A stretch of 64,000 bases of DNA from Okapia johnstoni (taxonomy: Eukaryota > Chordata > Mammalia > Artiodactyla > Giraffidae): the NCBI GenBank assembly GCA_024291935.2, contig CM044311.1, positions 25,300,001 through 25,364,000 of the forward strand. Reading direction: 5' to 3'. Below the pieces are notes generated by a model, which saw only the letters and a program-made list of their open reading frames with translations, had not been told where the DNA came from and made no database searches. Below, in pieces: positions 47,890-60,384 of this stretch (positions are counted from its first letter, which is position 1; each line of letters begins with the position of its first letter). The position numbers and the translations under genes are program-made.

Positions 47890-49583
47890 TTTTGATGCCA
47901 ACTGTCACTAAAACTTAGAACTAAGATCAACCATGTCTAATGCTCTTCTTATAGTATGATTTGGCAAAGTACATGCGGAATTTTAGGATTTATCTTCTCC
48001 CTCTAGAGCAACCATCCTTAGAGCAGTGCCACAGGAGAAATGAAAGTGGATGGAGGAGGTAGAAAGTAAACATCAATATTCTTGGATCCAAGAACTTGTT
48101 AATTTCTTCAGCTGCCTGAAAGGTGGCACCTCTTTAGGTAATTATACTCCAACATTTCTGAATTAGATCAGAAAACAGGTAGCTTCCTCATAGATTCATG
48201 AGCCCTGACAAGGGATTACCTGTCCCTGATTGAGTAGAAGAAGCCTCCAGGAAATGACCTTAACTGTGAGGGTTAGAATGAGCCTGAAACATCCAGAATC
48301 TCTGAGTGAAAAAGTGCCATGTGTGCAGAATGGAAGAGACAACCGTTGTTAATCAGGTTAAAAGACTAACTTTGTACAAACACAGACGCTGAAAGTTCTT
48401 GGATGAATGGAGACAAACTGTCAACTAAAAAGGCAGTCAAAATTGTTTGGGAGACAGGGAGGGCCAGGGAGAATGAGTATTAATGAATTGAGCCTGTGCT
48501 GAAATACCCATCATACCAGAATGAGAGCAAACTCACACTGAGAATGCTGGGAGCCTGGAAGTGAGGACCCTGGCTTGTAGTTTGGCCAATTACCTGGGCT
48601 TCACGAGGACTCTCCAAGGTACTGTCTGTCTGCTTCTAAAGTTCTCAGAGTCTGTGCATTACACTCTGTTATCTGAATGACAAAACTACAGCTTCTCTCA
48701 TAGCTAAACTGCACCTTTTTGACTTTGCTGCTTCTTGATAACTCTATTTTAATCTTCTTTTCTCCCATATCATAAAAAAACATCTGTAGCAGTCAATTTT
48801 CCCACTCCCTGCTAAACATGACTTCAGCCTTTACCTACACATACTCTATGCGTTGGGCAGGTCACCAATGCGTAACCTATATCCTAACTATGTTACAGGT
48901 AAAAGGTAGCTTTAGCTAGAAATTCAATGTTTTCTGCTGCACAGTAGGTAGGTCTTAGTAAGAGACCAACCTCCTGTATTAACGTCAGATTAGGTAAATT
49001 CGTCCATTCGATGTTCTTGCAGAACATATGCTTTCTAAATGTCAACCAGGCTTGCAGTGACATTAATGACATCTTTCAATTATCTACTTTACAGATGAAC
49101 TTATTACTGGTTAGGGATGCCAATAGCATCTTTTCAAACCACGAATACATGAAGGAAATGGAAAAACATTTTCATCTAATATAAACACATGTTCAGTCAT
49201 ACAGGACATAAAATGACTTTTCACACAGTTTTAAATCTGAACAAAGGCAAGCAAATGTACGCTGTAATAGAATTGTGATGGTTCAGACTTTTCCTCAGCA
49301 ACCTTGCATTGTACTCTCTCTCCTTACCCCTCAGTGGTATTATATCTCATTCTTTTTCAGTTGCCAGGAGTTTTCTTGCTTTCTTATTTATGTCTCTAAC
49401 CAAAAAAGCTTCTGATATTATTTCAGATAGATTTATCCCAAAAAAAATATTCTTACAAATATGCTAATACTGCCTCTGATTTTTAAAACTCTACTTATAC
49501 AGTGAAAAGCTTAATTTCCTAATAAAAAGGAAAACCCAAATCAAGAAACTTACTGAAACCATACCATACAAATAAGCTGTGCC

Positions 49584-49802
49584 TGTGTGCATATTAAGTC
49601 ACTTCAGTCGTATCCGACTGTAGCCCACTAGGCTCCTGGGCTTCTCTGTCCATGGGATTCTCTAGGCAAGAATACTGGAATGGATTGTCATGCCCTCCTC
49701 CTGTGGATCTTCTTGACCCAGAAATCAAACACTGATCTCTTATGTCTCTTGCATTGGCTGGGGGGCAGGGTTCTTTACCACTAGGGCCACCTGGAAAGTC
49801 CC
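49584..49802 (-). mobile_element. Bov-tA SINE, antisense (first of a pair)
   Basis: The + strand runs from gtgcctgtgtgcatattaag to gggccacctggaaagtccc. A second copy in the same orientation begins about 20 bp further on. Confidence 0.88.
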
Positions 49803-49825
49803 ACAAATTACCTATGTTTGTACTG

Positions 49826-50041
49826 TGTGCTAAGTCGCTTCAGTCGTGTCTGACTTTGTGCAGTCCTGTGGTCTGTAGCCCTTTCGGCTCCTCTGTCCAT
49901 GGGATTCTCCAGGCAAGAATACTGAAGTGGGTCACAATGCCCTTCTCCAGAGGCTCTTTCTGACCCAGGGATCGAGCCCACATTTCTTATGTATCCTGCA
50001 TTGGCAGGCGGGTTCTTTACCACTAGAGCCACCTGGGGAGC
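49826..50041 (-). mobile_element. Bov-tA SINE, antisense (second of a pair)
   Basis: The + strand runs from gtgtgctaagtcgcttcagt to tagagccacctggggagct. The pair is a tandem arrangement of independent or recombination-derived copies. Confidence 0.88.
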
Positions 50042-50405
50042 TAGTGACCTGATCTGACCTGACCTCGATGTAAATCTGCTCCAGGAGTTTCCACCTGTGG
50101 ATAGTCAAATGGTTTAATTGGACAGTTCTTCTCTGTCTACATTTGTATGTTTACACCTCTTTTCCCATCCCTCAGCTTCAGTATTCCTGGATGTCACTAA
50201 ACTTCCCTGTGCTTGTTCCATTTCTCCTTTACTGTTGTGTCTTTTTTTTCCCCCAAACTTAAAAGAGATATTTGGAAAGTATGAACCAACTTTGCTGTGA
50301 TTTAAAGACAAGGAAGATTGACCTCAAATCACAGAATAGGATTTTGATCCTACTTATGGTACTGACTGAAGTGTAATTATGGTACTTATGGGTACTGACT
50401 AAAGG

Positions 50406-50631
50406 GGAAGCCCCCTTTTGGCTCAGATGGTAAAGAGTCTGCCTGCAATGCTAGGAGACCCAGGTTCAATTCCTGGGTTGGGAAGATCCTCTGGAAAAGG
50501 AAATGGCAACGCACCCCAGTAATCTTGCCTGGAAAACCCCATGGATGGAGGAGCCTGGCAGGTACAGTTTATGGACTTGCAAAGAGTTGGACAGAACTGA
50601 GCGACTTCACTTTCCCTTTCACTTTTTCATG
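50406..50631 (+). mobile_element. Bov-tA SINE, sense
   Basis: Complete element from ggaagcccccttttggctca with box-B-like aggttcaattcc to tgagcgacttcactttccc. It faces the antisense pair ending at 50041, about 365 bp away. Confidence 0.9.
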
Positions 50632-50855
50632 GCACTGTCTTTGTGTGACTTTGAATCTGTGGGTTTCAGGATCTCATCTGTAGAGTGTCCACAGAATATC
50701 TACCTCCTAGGGTGATTGCCAGGGCAAAATTAAGATGCTGCAGTGCTTTTGTGAATTAGAGAAATGTGCAATAAAATTTTTGTTGTTCCTGTTCAGGAAA
50801 TGTCCATAGAAGAAGACTCTAAGTCTTACCCATGAGATATTCAGCATAGATATTT

Positions 50856-52160
50856 TCTAAATTTTTTATATTGATATAATTTCAGACATGCCCCAAAATT
50901 ACAAATAACAGTACAGAGAACTCCTATGTACCTTCACTGACATTTGCCATTTGTTTACATTTTGTGCTATGAGAACTTTCTCATCATTCTTTCATTCTCT
51001 CCAATTTGGAGAAATATTTGTTTTCTGAATAATTTGACAGTGGGTTAGACATGTGCCTCTTTTTTTAGTTCTTTGTTATTTTTTTTAAACTAAGAACAAA
51101 GATATTTTCCTACATAATCACAGAAAATCATGGAAATTAACATGCATGCAATACAATTATCTAATTAATTAATACAGTATATATTTACTTATGTCAATTG
51201 TCCCAACTATGTTTTTTGCAACATTTGTAGCTTGTATGTTTTACACCCAAGAACCAATTAAGGATAATGCATTCAATTTGGTTGCTATGCCTCTTTCATC
51301 TTTAATCTAAAGTAGTCTTTCTGTCAGCCTTACTATCTTTGTCTTTCTCAGACTTTTTTTTCTTGTCTTTGATATCTTTTTAATACAAGCAAGTTATATT
51401 ATAGAAAGTCCTTATATCTGGGGAAACCCTTCAAGCTTGCTCCCTTGTTGGTCTTGATATATCCCCATTCTTTGAGAACTTCCTTACTTTCTGGCAAAAT
51501 AAAATGTTCCAGGTTCATCTTGTACTTTCCCTGCCCTTGCCCTCAAATTAAGCTTTATATAAGAAACCCCAAATTCATCCAGCAATTTTAGGTCCTTCTA
51601 CATTTAAAGAAATAACATCGTCCACAGCCCTACAGCTGCTGGTATGCCCTGATTCTAGACCCTCTCAGTGCGCATAGCTCTGTACTCTCATAGGTCTATA
51701 AATATGAACTCAAAATGGAACAATTCAAATAAAACACAACAGAATACACTTTAGTCTTTTCTCCTTCCATATTTGTAACTCATCTCCAATCATGAGAAAG
51801 CTTATTTACGCTGTCCACAAAGTATCTATGGATTTGCTCAAGCTTAGAATGGAAAAGTAGTTTGGAAACTGTGAACCATAGCGCTGTCTAAAGCAACCGG
51901 AGTTTAATACCGCTTTCATTTCTTCCCACTGACATACAGCAAAATGCCTAATCTTAAGTGTCCAACCTGATGAGTTTTGAAAATGCATATGCCTGTGTGA
52001 ACCACACTCTAATCAAGACATAAAACATTTCCACCTCCTGGAGATTCCTCCTTTACCCCTTTGCAGTCATCACCATCCTTGAAGTAGACCCCAGAAGGGA
52101 CCACTGTTCAGTCTGGGTGGGTCACTCATTTATAAATGTACAGTATGGATCACATCTATT
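50856..52160. mobile_element. Ancient L1 (L1M-type) sequence
   Basis: Diverged text follows the order of the 3' region of old mammalian L1: gaactcctatgtaccttcac, caattaaggataatgcattc, gttgctatgcctctttcatc, ctagaccctctcagtgcgca, then catttccacctcctgg and cccctttgcagtcatcacca. I give no strand because I rely on memory of the family layout. Borders are approximate. Confidence 0.6.
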
Positions 52161-52186
52161 GAATAGACATCTATCCATGATGAAAC

Positions 52187-52314
52187 TCCTGGAGGAGGAA
52201 AGGCAACCCACTCCAATATTTTTGCTGGGAAAATCCCATGAACAAAGGAGCCTGGTAGGCTATAGTCAGTGGGGTTGCAAAGAGTCGGTCACGATTGAGT
52301 GACTGAGCACAATG
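52187..52314 (+). mobile_element. BovA SINE monomer, sense
   Basis: A BovA unit without a tRNA head: tcctggaggaggaaaggcaa to tcggtcacgattgagtgact. Flanking repeats atgatgaaa support an insertion of its own. Confidence 0.82.
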
Positions 52315-52599
52315 ATGAAATTATCATTGACAAGCCTCTTGTCAGTCTTCCATTCTTTAATTTGCTCTTCAGAGAAGATCAAATGCACCATATGGATTAC
52401 CTCATTTCTTATTAAAATAATTTCTTGAAACAGGTGTTAACATTTCTGAAATAGATGATTTCATAACCAGGTGTTTTGGGGTATGACAAGAAATACACAT
52501 TACTATTTATACTTTATTTAGTGCTAAATTAATTTAACTTATAGTGCTAATAAAACTCTGAAAACCAACTTTTTAAACAGTATTGACTACAGCGAGTGA

Positions 52600-52792
52600 T
52601 AGTCGTTCAGTTGTGTCCGACTTTTTGTGACCCCATGGACTGGAGCCTGCCAGGCTCCTCTTTCTGTGGAAATCTCCTGGCAAGAATACTGGAGTGGGTT
52701 GCCATTTCCTTCTTCAGAGGAACTTCCCAACCCAGGGATTGAACTCAGGTCTCCTGGATTGCAGGTAGATTCTTTACCATCTGAGCCACCAA
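52600..52792 (-). mobile_element. Bov-tA SINE, antisense
   Basis: The + strand runs from gtgatagtcgttcagttgtg to ttaccatctgagccacca. The reversed head ends a little short. Confidence 0.88.
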
Positions 52793-53604
52793 CATTAATT
52801 AATTAATTGCTACAGCAATTACAGTTTAAAATTTGGATTCTTTTTAATGCCTCAAACATATCAGATAGATCTAGGACACAGAATCTATCCAAATATAATA
52901 TTTTAAAAATTATTTCATTTCTACTTAAACTCACTCTAAAAAAATATTGTGGGTTTAGTTTCTCTATCTACCTATTCTTATGGTTTTAGGAGCTCAGCTA
53001 ATAATAAATTATCTCCTTCATGTTGCAGAAATCCCATAACACTTTTTCAAGATTTTAGTAATTTTTACAGATCAAAAAAAAGGAAGAGCATTTTCCTAGG
53101 CCAGTAGAGATTTCAAGATTAGTGAACTATTAGGTTTTGGTTATGGCATGGATCTTGATTCCTTTTCTAAGTGATACCAATTTCCAATCTGGTGTCATCT
53201 ACTTAAAATTAAAGTCACCTTTGGCCCATATTATATAACTCATTTCCTTAATATTATTCTATCAGCACCACTTTTAATAACATACTTTTATTAACAGGTA
53301 ACATTATTAGTCCACTCAAAAGTTTTATTTCCTAAATGTTTCAGCATCTGATCTCTGAAGCTACTTCAACTTTGAGAACCAATTCTTCATCTTGGATGGC
53401 ATTACTGTGTGCTCTCTTCCCTTATTTATTTTGTGTAATCACGTGTGCTGATATGGCTTGATCTACAACTCTTCTCTCTACCTCGCTGATATGTGTAACC
53501 ACTGGTTGTGCTCAATCTTTCTAACTCCCAGATTGCATCTTGTTTTTCATACATTCCTTCAGTCAGTGAGCACTTACCTTATTTTTTGTTCTGCTTTTGG
53601 CTTC

Positions 53605-53750
53605 ACTGAGTCTTCACTGAGGTGTGTGGGTTCTCTATTGTGGCCCACAGGCTTAGTTTTGGGCTCCTAGTTCCCTGCCCAGGGGTGTAACTTGCATCCC
53701 CTGCATTAGAAGGAAGATTCTTAACCGCTGGACCACTAGGGAAGTCCCAG
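53605..53750 (-). mobile_element. CHR-type SINE, antisense
   Basis: The + strand ends ccgctggaccactagggaag tccc, the reversed start of cetartiodactyl CHR SINEs; upstream are gcatcccctgcattagaagg and attgtggcccacaggcttag. This is distinct from Bov-tA in head and body. CHR SINEs are shared by whales, hippos and ruminants, so the insertion may be old. Confidence 0.78.
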
Positions 53751-54199
53751 TGAACACTGGCCTTGTGCCAAGCACTGTTGTAAGTTTTAGGGATAACAAT
53801 GCTCTATAGACCAACAAAGTTTTTGCCCAAACGATGCTTCTATTACAGACTAGGGCAGAAAACAGAAACACTGAGAAGCCTTGCTACCATTGTTCATCAG
53901 GAAGTGATTGACAGTGAGGTAGGAAAAAGATATGAGATGTAAACAAGACCGGATCCTAGGCCCTGGTGAGGACTCAGTTAGCTGTGATAAGTGGGATATG
54001 AGACTGTTTGGAAGGCGGAAGAGTGACCTTGTCTTAGTCAGGTATCTCTGTAGATTCCACTGCTGAGGGGAGCAAGGGTAAAGTTGGGGGAATCAGAAAG
54101 AAACAATGGTGGCTCTAAGATTATGTTAGAGGAAGCTGGACAAGTGTCTGGATCTTATTAGTATGTTCAGATGCTTGGAGTCATCTAAAGTTGCCAGTG

Positions 54200-54830
54200 A
54201 TCTCAGAAAGTGAAGAGGGACTGAAGAACTTCTTGATAAGGTGAAAGAGGAGAGTGAAAAAGCTGGCTTGAAACTCAACATTAAAAAAAGCTAAGATCAT
54301 GGCATCCAGTCCCATCACTTCATGGTAAATAAAAAGGGAAAAAGTAGAAGCAGTGACAGATTTTATTTTCTTGGGCTTCAAAATCACTGTGGATAGTAAC
54401 TGCTGCCACAAAATTAAAAGATGCTTGCTCCTTGGATAGAAAGCCAAGACAAACCTAGACAGCATTTTCAAATGCAGAGACATCACTCTTGAGAGTCCCT
54501 TGGACTGCAAAGAGATCAAACCAGTCAGTCCTAAAGGAAGTCAACTGTGAAGATTCATTGGAAGGACTGATGCTGAAACTGAAACTCCAGTAGTTTGGCC
54601 ACCTGATGGGAAGAGTCGACTCATTAGAAAAGACTCTGATGCTGGGAAAGAATGAAGGCAAAAGGAAATATGGGTGGCAGAGGACGAGATGGTTGGATAG
54701 CATCACCGACTTAATGAATATGAATTTGAGCAGACTCTGGAAGTAGTGAAGTTCAGGGGAACCTAGCGTGCTGCAATTAAAGGGGTTCAAAAGAGAGTCA
54801 GACACGACTTAGTGACCAAACTACAACAAC
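54200..54830 (+). mobile_element. BovB LINE 3' part, sense, degraded
   Basis: The same C-terminal ORF2 region as the copy at 39430 can be followed (agtgaaaaagctggcttgaa, gcatccagtcccatcacttc, gagtcccttggactgcaaag, ggaaggactgatgctgaaac) but with deletions, including loss of the segment between about 54480 and 54490. The 3' end is caacaacagg. Confidence 0.85.
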
Positions 54831-54939
54831 AGGTAGATAAGGAGAAGAAAAAAAGGGTTTGTCTTTAAGCAATGAGTGTTGATATCATTTATTGAGATGA
54901 TGAAAATGAGAAGAAACAGGATTGGAAAGAGAATAAAAG

Positions 54940-55505
54940 TTCTGCATTTTGGACTCTTTTGTTGACCATGATGGCCACTCCATTTCTTCTAAGGGATTCT
55001 TGCCCACAATAGTAGATATAATGGTCATCCGAGTTAAATTCACCCATTCCAGTCCATCTTAGTTTGCTGATTCCTAGAATGTCGATGTTTACTCTTGCCA
55101 TCTCCTGTTTGACCACTTCCAATTTGCCTTGATTCATGGACCTAACATTCCAGGTTCCTATGCAATATTGCTCTTTACAGCATCAGACTTTGCTTCTATC
55201 ACCAGTCACATCCACAACTCGGTATCGTTTTTGCTTTGGCTCCATCCCATCATTCTTTCTGGAGTTATTTCTCCACTGATCTCCAGTAGCATATTGGGCA
55301 CTTACTGACCTGGGGAGTTCATCTTTCAGTGTCCTATCTTTTTGCCTTTTCATACTGTTCATGGGGTTCTCAAGGCAAGAATACTGAAGTGGTTTGCCAT
55401 GCCCTTCTCCAGTGGACCACATTCTGTCAGACCTCTCCACCATGACCCATCCGTCTTGGGTGGCCCCACATGGCATGGCTTAGTTTCATTGCGATAGACA
55501 AGGTT
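54940..55505 (-). mobile_element. BovB LINE 5'/endonuclease part without a 3' end, antisense
   Basis: In reverse a frame reads QEMARVNIDILGISKLRWTG and ESLRRNGVAIMVNKRVQNA, the apurinic-type endonuclease domain that precedes the BovB RT. Upstream of it (55476-55183, -) lies BovB leader-type sequence. The normal 3' end is missing, unlike the 5'-truncated copies that are the rule. Confidence 0.85.
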
Positions 55506-55524
55506 GTGGTCCATGTGATCAGAT

Positions 55525-55870
55525 ATAATAATTAGTATACCAATTATACCAATTAATAAACAACAATTTATTATTATTCATAATAAAATCAATAATTTAT
55601 TAAATACTTAACATTTCAGTATTTGTAAGTGATTTTATTATGAGTTACTTAATTATAAATAATAAATTTAATAATTTATTAATAATAAATGAACAAAAGT
55701 AATAATGATTTACTGTTACTAAATAATACTAACTATAAATGATTAGTATTATTTATAATTTAATATATAAATAGTAAAATAAATACTAATATAACACATT
55801 GGTTATATAAACTATAATGCAAGATATAACATATATAAATAAATACAATTAAATGCAAAGTAGGAAAATA
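55525..55870 (+). repeat. AT-rich low-complexity block
   Basis: About 345 bp composed mostly of A and T with irregular TAA/TTA units (ataataaatttaataattta and similar). It directly follows the BovB fragment, and may have grown from an element tail or target. Confidence 0.8.
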
Positions 55871-56589
55871 GTGTGGCAATTTTAAGATGCATTTTTTGTA
55901 AATATCAAGTAAATATATAAATTAAATGCTGAGTAAAAACACATACAATTTTTTCAGAGGGGTAACTGCCCATTACTTAAGAGGCATATGCAAAGTAATG
56001 AATAAATAGGTAAAAACATAACAGATGGACTTGAAATAACTTCATGCCCTTTATATATTTACAAATATTTGCAGGTGACTTGGATTCTAATATTTGAAGT
56101 ACCATGTTAAACTAGGCATTTGTGACCACAGAGAACTGAATGACTAGTTCTGCTATATTACAGTTATTGGAATTTTCACTTCATTGTGAATATGGCTCAG
56201 TTGGCTTAATACCAGTTTTCCAACGGTAATTTCTTATCATGAAGATGTTGCCGGTCAACAGCACATTGAGGAATTTCTGTACACTTTCAAATTCTAACAC
56301 AATCTCCAATTTAATCTGCCTATAATACAAATGTTATCCTTTACCAGTTCATTATCAGTAGTCAATGTTGTGTATGAAAAATTATGAGTTCATTATGTAT
56401 GGAAATTGCTAAAGTTCATATATTATCTTATAAATATAATAGGTTTTATTGCTTATGTGACCTCTGTGAATTCAGTGATCCCCTAAACAGGAGGTGCTGC
56501 TGAACCTCCTTTCTTTGTTACCGTAGCTACTGTGGTTGCTGGAAGAAGCCCTGGACCAAGAGGCGGTCTCCACAGTGGAATGTGATCTA

Positions 56590-56735
56590 TAGCAGCGGTT
56601 CTCAAACCTTACCATCAACACGGAGATTTAATTTAAAAATGAATATCTAAAAATACCTCTCTCCATCCCAGACTCATTAAATCAGAGATAGGGAAAAGAA
56701 AGCAGTGTTATTTAAAAGTGCAACAGGTGATTCAA
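56590..56735 (+). repeat. MER5-like hAT MITE fragment
   Basis: tagcagcggttctcaaacct is the typical terminal sequence of MER5-type elements, followed by diverged internal text and gtgcaacaggtgattcaaat. An ancient element with approximate borders. Confidence 0.6.
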
Positions 56736-56764
56736 ATGGGAAACATAAGTTGAAAAAACCACAA

Positions 56765-57677
56765 TCTACTTCAGTTTAGTCACTCAGTCATGTCCAGCTC
56801 TTTGTGACCCCATGGACTGCAGCACGCCAGGCTTCCTTGTCCATCACCAACTCCCAGAGTTTACCCAAATTCATGTCCATCAATTTGGTGATGCCATCCA
56901 ACCGTCTCATCCTCTGTCATCCCTTCTCCCCCTGCCTTCAATCTTTCCCAGCATCAGGGTCTTTTCCAAGGAGTCAGTTCTTCGCATCAGGTGGCCAAAG
57001 TATTGGAGCTTCAGCTTCAGCCTCAGTCCTTCCAATGAATATTCGGGGTTGATTTCCTTTAGGATTGAGGAGTTTTATCTCCTTGGTCTCCATGGGATTC
57101 TTAAGAGTCTTCTCCAACACCACAGTTCAAAATCATCAATTCTTCAGCAGTCAGATTTCTTTATGGTCCAAATCTCACATCCACACATGATTATTAGAAA
57201 AACCATAGCTTTGACTAGAGGGACATTTTTCGGTAAAGTAATGTCTTTGCTTTTTAATATACTGTCTAGGTTGGTCATAACTTTTCTTCCAAGGAGCAAG
57301 CTTATTTTAATTTCATGGCTGCAGTCACCATCTGCAGTGACTTTAGAGCCCCCCAAAATAAAGTCTCTCACTGTTTCCATTGTTTCCCCATCTATTTGCT
57401 GTGAAGTGATGGGACTGGATGACATAATCTTAGCTTTTTGAATGTTGAGTTTTGAGCCAGCTTTTTCACTCTCCTCTTTCACTTTCATCAAGAGCCTCTT
57501 CAGTTCCTCTTCACCTTCTGCCATAAGGGTGGTGTCATCTGAATATTTGAGGTTATTGATATTTCTCCCAGCAACCTGGATTCCAGCTTGTGCTTCATCC
57601 AGCCCAGCATTTCACATGATGTACTCTGTATATAAGTTAAATAAGCAGGATGACAATATACAGCCTTGATGTACTCC
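56765..57677 (-). mobile_element. BovB LINE 3' part, antisense
   Basis: In reverse a frame (57524-57144) reads EEELKRLLMKVKEESEKAGS and NLDSILKSKDITLPKNVPLV, the BovB ORF2 C-terminal half. The 3' end is at 56765 (cttcagtttagtcactcagt on the + strand). It ends 167 bp before the Asp exon, the closest LINE to an exon in the window. Confidence 0.88.
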
Positions 57678-57809
57678 CCCAATTTGGAAATTAGAAGGAA
57701 ATATTTTTAAAGAAGAATTCCTCAGAAGTGCAAGATTACTTGAGAATAGGAACAAGTGGTTCTGAAATACCTACTGTGAAGTTCTCTAGAAAGGAACTGT
57801 GGTGGATAG

Positions 57810-58043
<234 letters not shown>

Positions 58044-58440
58044 TAGTCTTCTTATTTGACCAAATTAATTCAAAGTTAGATTTGAAATATTATCAGTACC
58101 AGTGTATTAATAGTCCATAAAAGTTGGATAATTTGTTATAGAAATCATTATAATTTAAATGGAATTGGGGAATGGAGAGAAACATATTAAATTACCTTCA
58201 TCAGGGTGCTTATATCCAGCTTTCTGGAAAATTGACCAGTACAATAAAACTCTCAGAGCCCTGTATAACAGTCAACTCCACGGAGCAACCCAGAGAAAAT
58301 AGGTCATGCTCTACTCCACGCCACCTCTCTTTCTCGTGGAAAAGAAAGGTAGGTTCACCTGCTATAAATTCTGGAATAGGACAAAGTGAGATGACCATGT
58401 GTTCAAAGAACAAAGTGAGTGAGAATGGCTATCCATGTGT

Positions 58441-58648
58441 GTGTGTGTCTGTGCTCAGTCATGTCCAACTCTTTGTGACCCCATGGACTGTAACCCACCA
58501 GGCTCCTGTGTCCATGGAATTTTCCAGGCAAGAATACTAGATTAGATTGCCATTTCCTCCTCCAGGGGATCTTTCCAACTCAGGGGTCAAACCCATGTCT
58601 CTTGTGTCTCTTGCACTGGCAGGTACATTCTTTACCACTGTGCCACCA
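58441..58648 (-). mobile_element. Bov-tA SINE, antisense
   Basis: It starts after a short TG run (gtgtgtgtgtgtctgtgctc) and runs to ctttaccactgtgccacc. Full body. Confidence 0.88.
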
Positions 58649-58867
58649 TTCATAAAGAGAGTCAGTAATATTAATGAAATGGCAGTTGGAGGACATCCTC
58701 CAAATATGTAAATAAGGTGCAAGAAATCACCTGAGAGTGTAAACCTTATCCTGAAGGGCTCTGCTCAGCTCCAACCATTACTCTGAAGACTTCCCAGTCC
58801 CCACTCAGGAGAAAGTGTTGGCATTCCTGTGCTTCTAAGGAATTTGGTCTCCATGTGTAGGAGTGTG

Positions 58868-59055
58868 TGTTAGTTGCTCAGTTGTATATAACTGTTTGTG
58901 ACCCCATGGACTTTAGCCTGCAGGCTCCTCTGTCCATGGGATTCTCCAGGCAAGAATACTGGAGTGGGTTGTCATTTCCTACTCCAGGGGATCTTCCCCA
59001 CAGGTCTCCTGTACTGCAGTGGATTATTTACCATCTGAGCCACCAGGGGAGCCCC
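58868..59055 (-). mobile_element. Bov-tA SINE, antisense
   Basis: The + strand runs from tgttagttgctcagttgtat to gagccaccaggggagccccc. A small deletion is present in the head side. Confidence 0.88.
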
Positions 59056-59132
59056 CACATGTAGGAGAGCACTTCTAAAGGCACATGCTTGCTGCGGTTG
59101 GTTGTATTAGCCTATCCTTTTATTTACTTTTG

Positions 59133-59333
59133 CTTCCCTGGTGGCTCAGACGGCAAAGCGTCTGCCTGCAATGCGAGAGACCTGGGTTCTATCCCTGGGT
59201 TGGGAAGATCCCCTGGAGGAGGAAATGGCAACCCACTCCAGTACTCTTGCCTGGAAAATCCCATGGATGGAGGAGTCTGGTAGGCTACAGTCCATGGGGT
59301 CGCAAAGAGTCAGACACAACTGAGTGACTTAAC
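59133..59333 (+). mobile_element. Bov-tA SINE, sense
   Basis: Near-consensus full-length copy (cttccctggtggctcagacg to cacaactgagtgacttaac). A perfect 14-bp target duplication, tttatttacttttg, is at 59119-59132 and 59334-59347. It forms an inverted pair with the copy ending at 59055. Confidence 0.95.
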
Positions 59334-59858
59334 TTTATTTACTTTTGTGTCTGCCCTGGATTTTACATGTCTTGGATGCTGAATAAATGTTAGGAGGCTT
59401 GCAAATTGTTAGAGAAGGGCTTAAAAAGTCAGCAACCTATGCTAATGCCTCCATAAGTACCCTGTAAAGCGATTGCCTAAAACTTTTTTCAATGCGGGGA
59501 TAATTGGGGGAAAGGAAAAAACCTCCGCAGAACATTTGCCCAAATTTCTCTTAATTAACCCTGAAAAAACAGCCTTACCAAGATTTTCACAGAACTGGCA
59601 CCACATTCTATTAAGTACCATGATGATTTAAAAATCAAATGTATATGACTAATTCCAGAACTAAGATGTGTACATTTCAGCAGGGTAATTGAGACAATGT
59701 GGAGGATCCTAAAAGGCCACCAGTGGTACCTAATCCACTTTCAAAGAAGTGCTTCTCTACAATGCTTCTTTCCCTTAAGATTGACGTCTAAAACATGTCC
59801 AAGCAGGATAAAATGAAAACAAAAGTTTTTTTTTAGATGAAATATTGAAAAGGATTGA

Positions 59859-60095
<237 letters not shown>

Positions 60096-60384
60096 TAACA
60101 CTTTTCTACAATGTCTCTTAAAAACGCTGTCAGGCTTATATTCATATGTTCTGTATTTGTATAGTTAAAAATTTTATTTCCAAATTGCATGTGCCATATT
60201 ATAAAACTATAATTATTATAGGAGAGAAATCCAAGCATCCTCCAAGCTTAATATCTAATTTTAATATTAATATTATAAACTATCTGATGAAAAGATATAC
60301 TCACTGAAATGAATATAGCCAAAAGTTACAAAAATGTATTTTTGTAAAGCATATGGATGAAGTCTAATCAGAAGCCAAATTATT

